Below, one piece after another: positions 6,548 to 9,985 of a DNA stretch of 9,985 nt (positions are counted from its first letter, which is position 1; each line of letters starts with the position of its first letter). A program made the position numbers and the translations under genes. The stretch is from JABFRZ01 sp036376275. Lineage in GTDB: Bacteria; Planctomycetota; UBA1135; GCA-002686595. The DNA lies in NCBI GenBank assembly GCA_036376275.1, contig DASVAP010000100.1:1-9985 (forward strand), written 5' to 3'. The notes beneath the pieces were generated by a model, which did no database searches, was not told where the DNA came from, and worked only from the letters and a program-made list of their open reading frames with translations.

Positions 6548-7073
6548 ACTGCTTGAGCTCCTCGATCAGGACCGCCAGGTCCTCGCCGTGGGTCTTCACG
6601 TCGACCTTGTCGAGCACCTTGCGCAGGACCCCCTGGTCGTCGAGCACGAAGGTCACGCGCTGGGCGTACTTCGCGCCGGGGTCCAGGACCCCGTACTTGG
6701 CCGCCACGCTGCCGTCCGGGTCGGACAGCATCGCGTAGGGCGCCTTCTGGGCCTCGGCGAACTTCGCGAGCTCCGCCACCGAGTCCAGGCTGGCGGTGTA
6801 GATGTCGACCCCGATCGTCCCGAGCGTTTCCGCTGCGTCCCGCAGCGAACAGACCTCGAGGGTTCAACCCGGGGTGGCGGCCTTGGGGAAGAAGGCCAGC
6901 ACGCTCCAGTTCGCGCGCTTGCCGCCGAGCTCGACGATGTTGCCGTGGTGGTCGTTCAGGCGCAGGGTCGGGGCGGGCTTGCCGACCTCGGGCTTCTTCG
7001 GCGCGCCGGCCTGCAGGCCGAGGGTGCCCGCGCCGAGCAGCGCGAGCAGGGGAGCGAGGAGGAGGAGCTTCAT
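6546..7073 (-). CDS. Exported peroxiredoxin (BCP/PrxQ type) with selenocysteine at the peroxidatic site (TGA at 6864-6866)
   Basis: Read with the in-frame TGA as selenocysteine, the gene encodes 175 residues. Residues 1-24 are a signal peptide (MKLLLLAPLLALLGAG...), so the enzyme is exported. Residues 28-175 form an AhpC/TSA-fold peroxiredoxin, which reduces hydrogen peroxide and organic peroxides. The active-site stretch is FFPKAATPG-U70-TLEVCSLRD, where BCP/PrxQ enzymes have TPGCT. Sec70 thus replaces the peroxidatic Cys, and C75 is the resolving Cys five residues on, as in the atypical 2-Cys BCP group. P63 and T67 belong to the conserved PxxxTxxC motif, and R139 in AQRVTFVLDD is the conserved catalytic Arg. 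The frame is intact on both sides of the TGA, with no other stop, and family-like sequence continues for 105 residues. A stem-loop follows the TGA. The gene lies 34 bases after ABC permease 2 and is probably in the same operon. A nonsense mutation is the alternative, but is unlikely at exactly this codon. Confidence 0.9.
6827..6851 (-). promoter_or_regulatory. Putative bacterial SECIS element of the peroxiredoxin gene
   Basis: Sixteen bases after the TGA on the minus strand, CGCTGCG (6847-6841) pairs perfectly with CGCAGCG (6837-6831) around a GGA loop. Two more pairs (U-G and U-A) extend the stem outward, and one further pair follows a mismatch. Bacterial SECIS elements are small hairpins inside the coding sequence just after the UGA. 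They typically have a G among the first loop bases and the loop roughly 16-37 bases downstream; here the loop begins 24 bases after the UGA. SelB binding is inferred. Confidence 0.7.
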
Positions 7074-7107
7074 GAGGCACGACGGTACGCGCCCCGCGCG
7101 CGCCCGT

Positions 7108-7908
7108 CTACGCCGCCAGCACGTACTCGCGCCGGGTGAAGCGCCAGGAAGCCAGCACGAGCGCCGCGCCCAGGATCAGCGCCAGGCGCACGAGCGCGGC
7201 GCCGGGCTGCATCGGCTCGGTCTGGAACAGCTCCTGCGAGAGCTCGCCGAACAGGTCCGGGTGCGGCTCGAGCAGGAAGCTGCGCAGGTAGTACACGACC
7301 GTGCCCTTCTGGTTCGAGCCCGGCAGGTTCCCGAGGAAACCCTCGTAGACGAAGGTGTAGCCGAGACCGATCAGCATCGGACGCTTGACGAGCGCACCCA
7401 GGGCGGCGAACAGGCCCGAGTACACGACACCGCCCAGCATCGCGGTCACGAGGATGCGCGCCAGGAAGCCGGCGGGCCACGGCTCGGTGCCCTCGGCCGG
7501 CTCGGCGCCGCGCAGGAGCTGGACCACGGTGAGGGCCGACAGGCACAGGAGCACGGCGATCGGCAGCGCGGCCGCGAGCCAGCGTCCGACCAGGATCGCG
7601 GCGCGCGGCATCGGGCGCGTGAAGAGATACGTGATCGTGCGGTCCTCGATCTCCTCGGCCACCACGGCCGAGGCCATCACCAGCGACACGAGCGGCACGA
7701 TCGTCTGGATCAGGATGAGCTGCACGAAGGTGCCGAGCACCTCGGGCGGCAGCTCCTCGTCGTGGAAGCGCAGGGCCAGGCGCACGATCCCGGCCAGGAC
7801 CACCGGCAGGCCCGTCAGGCCGATCGCCACCAGCGCGCGGCGCGTGCGGAAGATGCGCCACAGGTGGGCCTGGAACAGGATCCACGCGGCTCGGGCGAGC
7901 TCGTTCAT
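7108..7908 (-). CDS. ABC-2 type transporter permease (permease 2)
   Basis: This 266-residue membrane subunit is of the ABC-2 export type. It starts with an amphipathic N-terminus and basic RTRR (residues 21-24), then about six hydrophobic segments (near 25-45, 60-85, 106-132, 150-172, 178-192 and 237-255). The segment EEIEDRTITYLFTRPMPRAAILVGRW (85-110) is the usual ABC-2 cytoplasmic motif between helices 2 and 3, the region that contacts the ATPase. It likely pairs with the ATPase encoded just upstream (7974-8912). The ATG at 7908 overlaps a TGA as ATGA at the end of a tandem repeat, with GAGCAGG as a weak ribosome site. The substrate is unknown. The selenoprotein peroxiredoxin follows after 34 bases. 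Confidence 0.88.
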   Translation of the reverse strand: MNELARAAWILFQAHLWRIFRTRRALVAIGLTGLPVVLAGIVRLALRFHDEELPPEVLGTFVQLILIQTIVPLVSLVMASAVVAEEIEDRTITYLFTRPMPRAAILVGRWLAAALPIAVLLCLSALTVVQLLRGAEPAEGTEPWPAGFLARILVTAMLGGVVYSGLFAALGALVKRPMLIGLGYTFVYEGFLGNLPGSNQKGTVVYYLRSFLLEPHPDLFGELSQELFQTEPMQPGAALVRLALILGAALVLASWRFTRREYVLAA

Positions 7909-7918
7909 GCGCTCAGCC

Positions 7919-7987
7919 TGCTCATGCGATCAAGCGTGCTCATGCGATCAGCCTGCTCATGCGATCAGCCTGCTCATGCGATCAAGT
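7919..7987. repeat. Tandem repeat, four units of 17-18 bp, at an ABC gene junction
   Basis: Four units of the TGCTCATGCGATCAGCC type run at 7919-7936 (18 bp), 7937-7953, 7954-7970 and 7971-7987; a degenerate fifth unit reaches the permease start at 7908. On the minus strand each unit carries ATGAGCAGG...ATCGC. The array covers the last codons of the ATPase and the whole 65-base gap to permease 2. ATGA occurs at 7974-7977, 7957-7960, 7940-7943, 7922-7925 and 7905-7908. The first contains the ATPase stop and the last contains the permease start. The intermediate ATGs open mini-frames reading MSRLIA, MSRLIA, MSTLDRMSRLSA and MSRLSA, and each ends in a TGA within a later ATGA. The array is probably a slippage expansion of an original ATGA overlap. 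Confidence 0.9.
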
Positions 7988-8912
7988 AATCGAACACGGC
8001 CTCGAGGCTCGCGTCGGCGCTCTGCAGGGCCGTGATGCCGAAGCGCTCGCCCGCCGCGATCCCGTTCAGGCGCTGGAAGAAGGGCCCGACGGCACGCGTC
8101 TCGACCGAGAGCCGGTCGTCGGCCTCGCCCGTGCGCCCGACCTTGACCGAGACGACCTCCTCGAGCCCGATCAGGGCCCGCGCCAGCTCGCGCGCGCGGC
8201 GCGCGCCGATCTCGACGCGGCGCGGGTGCTTGGAGAGCAGCGCACGCACCTCCGGGAGGCGCCCCTTGGCGAGCAGGCGCCCGCGGTGGATCAGCAGGAT
8301 CTCGGCCGTCAGGTGCTCGACCTCGTACAGGATGTGGCTCGAGAAGAGCACGTGCGTGCCGTTCTGGCCCTGCGTGCGCAGCAGGTCGAGGATCTCGCGC
8401 CGGCCGAGCGGGTCGAGCCCGGTCATCGGCTCGTCGAGCACCAGGAACTGCGGGTCGTGGGCGATCGACTGGGCGATGCGCACGCGCTGGCGCATGCCCT
8501 TCGAGTAGGTGCGCACGCGGTGGTGCATGCGCGCGGTCAGGCTCAGGCGCTCGAGGGCGCGCTCGGCGCGCTCCTTCGACTCGCGCGGCGAGAATCCACC
8601 GAGCCGCAGGAGCAGGCGCACGATCTCGTAGCCGGTCAGGTCCTCGTACAGCGCGTCCTGCTGCGGGCAGAAGCCGAGCTGCCGGTAGAGCTCGCGGTTT
8701 CCGAAGGGCGTCTCGCCCAGGACCTTGATCCAGCCGCGCGAGGGCTGGATCTCGCCCACGATCAGGCGCAGCAGGGTCGACTTGCCGGCGCCGTTCGGGC
8801 CGACCAGGCCCACGATGCCGCCCGGCAGCTCGGTGGTGAGCTCGTTCAGCCCGACGACCTGGCCGTAGTAGCGCCCGAGCTCGTGGCACTGGAGCACGCT
8901 GGCGCTCGTCAC
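7974..8912 (-). CDS. ABC transporter ATP-binding protein (ABC-2 exporter ATPase)
   Basis: This 312-residue ATPase energises an ABC-2 exporter at the inner face of the cytoplasmic membrane. All nucleotide-binding motifs are present: Walker A GPNGAGKST (38-46), Q-loop CPQQD (82-86), a degenerate signature YSKGMRQR (136-143) typical of ABC-2 exporters, Walker B FLVLDEP (156-162), D-loop TGLDP (164-168) and switch histidine H193 in SSH. The C-terminal 90 residues form the extra domain usual in this subfamily and end LEAVFDYLIA. The GTG at 8912 overlaps the TGA of permease 1 as GTGA and has GGAGG about eight bases upstream, so translation is coupled. A longer open frame exists upstream, but it runs inside the permease 1 gene. 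It is likely the partner of permease 2; it might also serve permease 1, which has its own upstream ATPase. Confidence 0.93.
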   Translation of the reverse strand: MTSASVLQCHELGRYYGQVVGLNELTTELPGGIVGLVGPNGAGKSTLLRLIVGEIQPSRGWIKVLGETPFGNRELYRQLGFCPQQDALYEDLTGYEIVRLLLRLGGFSPRESKERAERALERLSLTARMHHRVRTYSKGMRQRVRIAQSIAHDPQFLVLDEPMTGLDPLGRREILDLLRTQGQNGTHVLFSSHILYEVEHLTAEILLIHRGRLLAKGRLPEVRALLSKHPRRVEIGARRARELARALIGLEEVVSVKVGRTGEADDRLSVETRAVGPFFQRLNGIAAGERFGITALQSADASLEAVFDYLIA

Positions 8913-9826
8913 GCCACCACCTCCAGGCGCCGCACGCGCCACCAGATCACGGCCCAGCAGCCGGCCGTGAGGGCCGTGATGAAGCCCCAGGCGTTGGCCG
9001 CGGTGACGCCCTCGATCTCGGTCGGACGCCCGAAGATCGCCTGGGCCAGGGCGTCGAGGTCGATCAAGAGCGCCAGCGAGAAGAGGCGCCGGTCGACGAA
9101 CTGCCCGAGGATGCCGGCGAAGGGCACCGAGAGCATCACGAAGCCGAAGATCCCGAGCAGCGCGAAGCTCTTGCGCGAGGCCAGGCTCGAGGCCGCCAGC
9201 GCGAGCGAGCTGACGACCACGGTCCACACCAGGCTGAAGCCAATCGCGCGCAGGAAGACGTCCCACTCCTTGGTCACGAAGGACCACTCGGGCGAGAACA
9301 CCGTGGCCGCGAAGCAGGTTGCGATGAGGGGCACGAACACCGCCATCAGCGCGAACGAGGCCGCCACCAGGAACTTGCCGAGGACGTAGTCGAGGCGCGT
9401 GATCGGGCGCGCGAAGTAGAGCTGGTGCGCGCCGGCCTTGCGGTCCTCGCACAGGAGGCCGCTCGCGAACCAGCTCACGGCGAGGAGCGCGAAGCCGCCC
9501 ATGAACTTGGCGAAGTTGAGGATCAGGCTCACCACGCCGATCAGGTTCTCGGCCTGGGCCTGGTAGACCAGCATCCCGAGCTGCTCCTGCGGGCTCATCG
9601 AGTCGCGCTCGGCCTTCACCGCGGCCTCGCCCATGAACTTGAACCAAACGACGAAGCACATGATGGCCGTGGCCACCAGCGCCGGCAGGTACAGGATGAA
9701 GAGCGACTTCCTCTGCTTGAGCGCCGTGCGCAGCCCCGTCGTGAACAGCGGCCAGGCCCGGAAGCCATGCGCGCGCAGCTTGCCCTGGAAGGGCCGGTAG
9801 ACCTCGAGATGGGTCTCGGCCCTCAC
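8909..9826 (-). CDS. ABC-2 type transporter permease (permease 1)
   Basis: This 305-residue membrane subunit has a long cytoplasmic N-terminus (about residues 1-40), then hydrophobic segments near 42-63, 96-124, 150-176, 193-216, 221-240 and 278-296. The loop LLCEDRKAGAHQLYFARPITRLDYVLG (124-150) corresponds to the ED-x-Y-x-RP motif also seen in permease 2. The segment between the first two helices (residues 64-95) is hydrophilic and probably faces the periplasm. The GTG at 9826 overlaps the stop of the upstream ATPase gene as GTGA (9823-9826), and its own stop overlaps the next ATPase start the same way, so the genes form a tight operon. Its natural partner is the ATPase cut by the window edge. 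The substrate is unknown. Confidence 0.87.
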   Translation of the reverse strand: MRAETHLEVYRPFQGKLRAHGFRAWPLFTTGLRTALKQRKSLFILYLPALVATAIMCFVVWFKFMGEAAVKAERDSMSPQEQLGMLVYQAQAENLIGVVSLILNFAKFMGGFALLAVSWFASGLLCEDRKAGAHQLYFARPITRLDYVLGKFLVAASFALMAVFVPLIATCFAATVFSPEWSFVTKEWDVFLRAIGFSLVWTVVVSSLALAASSLASRKSFALLGIFGFVMLSVPFAGILGQFVDRRLFSLALLIDLDALAQAIFGRPTEIEGVTAANAWGFITALTAGCWAVIWWRVRRLEVVA

Positions 9827-9985
9827 GGCGCGGCCTCCGCCTTCGCCAGGGTCTCGAGGAAGACGTCCTCCAGGCTCTCGCGCTCGAGCGTGATCTCGGT
9901 CAGCACCACGCCCGCGCCCGCCGCCAGCGCGAACAGCCGGTCGCCGTCCGGATCCGGCACCTTGACGCGCAGGCGCGCGGGTCCG
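9823..9985 (-). CDS. C-terminal end of an ABC transporter ATP-binding protein (partial, runs off the window)
   Basis: Only the last 53 residues are inside the window; the start lies beyond 9985. They include LRVKVPDPDGDRLFALAAGA, a beta-alpha segment of the C-terminal domain, and ITLERESLEDVFLETL near the end. SLEDVFLE is the hallmark C-terminal sequence of ABC-2 export ATPases. The third codon positions are G/C throughout, as in its neighbours. The stop TGA at 9823-9825 overlaps the GTG start of permease 1, which places it as the cognate ATPase of that permease and the first visible gene of the operon. Confidence 0.8.
   Translation of the reverse strand, partial: GPARLRVKVPDPDGDRLFALAAGAGVVLTEITLERESLEDVFLETLAKAEAAP

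Noticed and set aside
6864..6866. Peroxiredoxin as a pseudogene, with the TGA as a nonsense mutation or sequencing error
   Set aside because: The TGA falls precisely on the peroxidatic Cys codon. The frame beyond it is fully conserved with no other lesion, and a SECIS-like hairpin follows. A random stop would be unlikely to show all three, though an error cannot be formally excluded without reads.
6379..7080. Upstream extension of the lipoprotein frame across the peroxiredoxin gene
   Set aside because: It is the +1 shadow of the selenoprotein gene. The lipoprotein has its own signal peptide starting at the ATG at 6378.
7905..7987. CRISPR array
   Set aside because: The units are contiguous with no unique spacers, and the 17-18 bp period is too short. 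It is a tandem repeat.

Overview
The window is very GC-rich with strongly biased third codon positions, tightly packed genes, several GTG starts and stem-loops without U-tracts. This suggests a high-GC Gram-negative-type bacterium. The style of the ABC-2 export genes and the secreted proteins would fit Planctomycetota or Myxococcota, but no marker gene here fixes the taxonomy. One gene strongly implies that the organism decodes UGA as selenocysteine.

Layout. Plus strand, left part: a secreted SxxK serine hydrolase of the class C beta-lactamase type (138-1271), a long imperfect inverted repeat in the gap (1328-1431), then an MFS transporter (1481-2692). Converging on it from the minus strand is a secreted right-handed beta-helix protein (2754-4049). 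Divergent from that protein is a plus-strand membrane protein (4235-6049). It joins an N-terminal ZIP-like metal-transporter region to a YraQ/ArsP-type (DUF318) permease and ends in a His/Asp/Gly-rich tail.

From 6148 to the right edge all genes are on the minus strand. In transcription order they are: the tail of an ABC ATPase (cut by the window edge), ABC-2 permease 1, a complete ABC ATPase, ABC-2 permease 2, a secreted peroxiredoxin and a small His/Cys-rich putative lipoprotein. The ABC genes are joined by 4-base GTGA stop/start overlaps. The junction between the complete ATPase and permease 2 has expanded into a tandem repeat in which each unit recreates an ATGA stop/start overlap. The chain of overlaps is unbroken from the ATPase stop to the permease start.

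The main discovery is the peroxiredoxin at 6546-7073. Standard ORF calling splits it in two because the codon for the peroxidatic cysteine is TGA. The reading frame continues on the other side with family-typical sequence, including the resolving cysteine five residues later. A perfect 7-bp stem-loop lies 16 bases after the TGA, where bacterial SECIS elements sit. I read the gene as an exported BCP/PrxQ-type selenoprotein. Working hypothesis for the right half: an envelope export cluster (two ABC-2 exporters) followed by an exported selenium-dependent peroxidase and a metal-binding lipoprotein, facing a separate metal-transport gene. No substrate can be named from the sequence.
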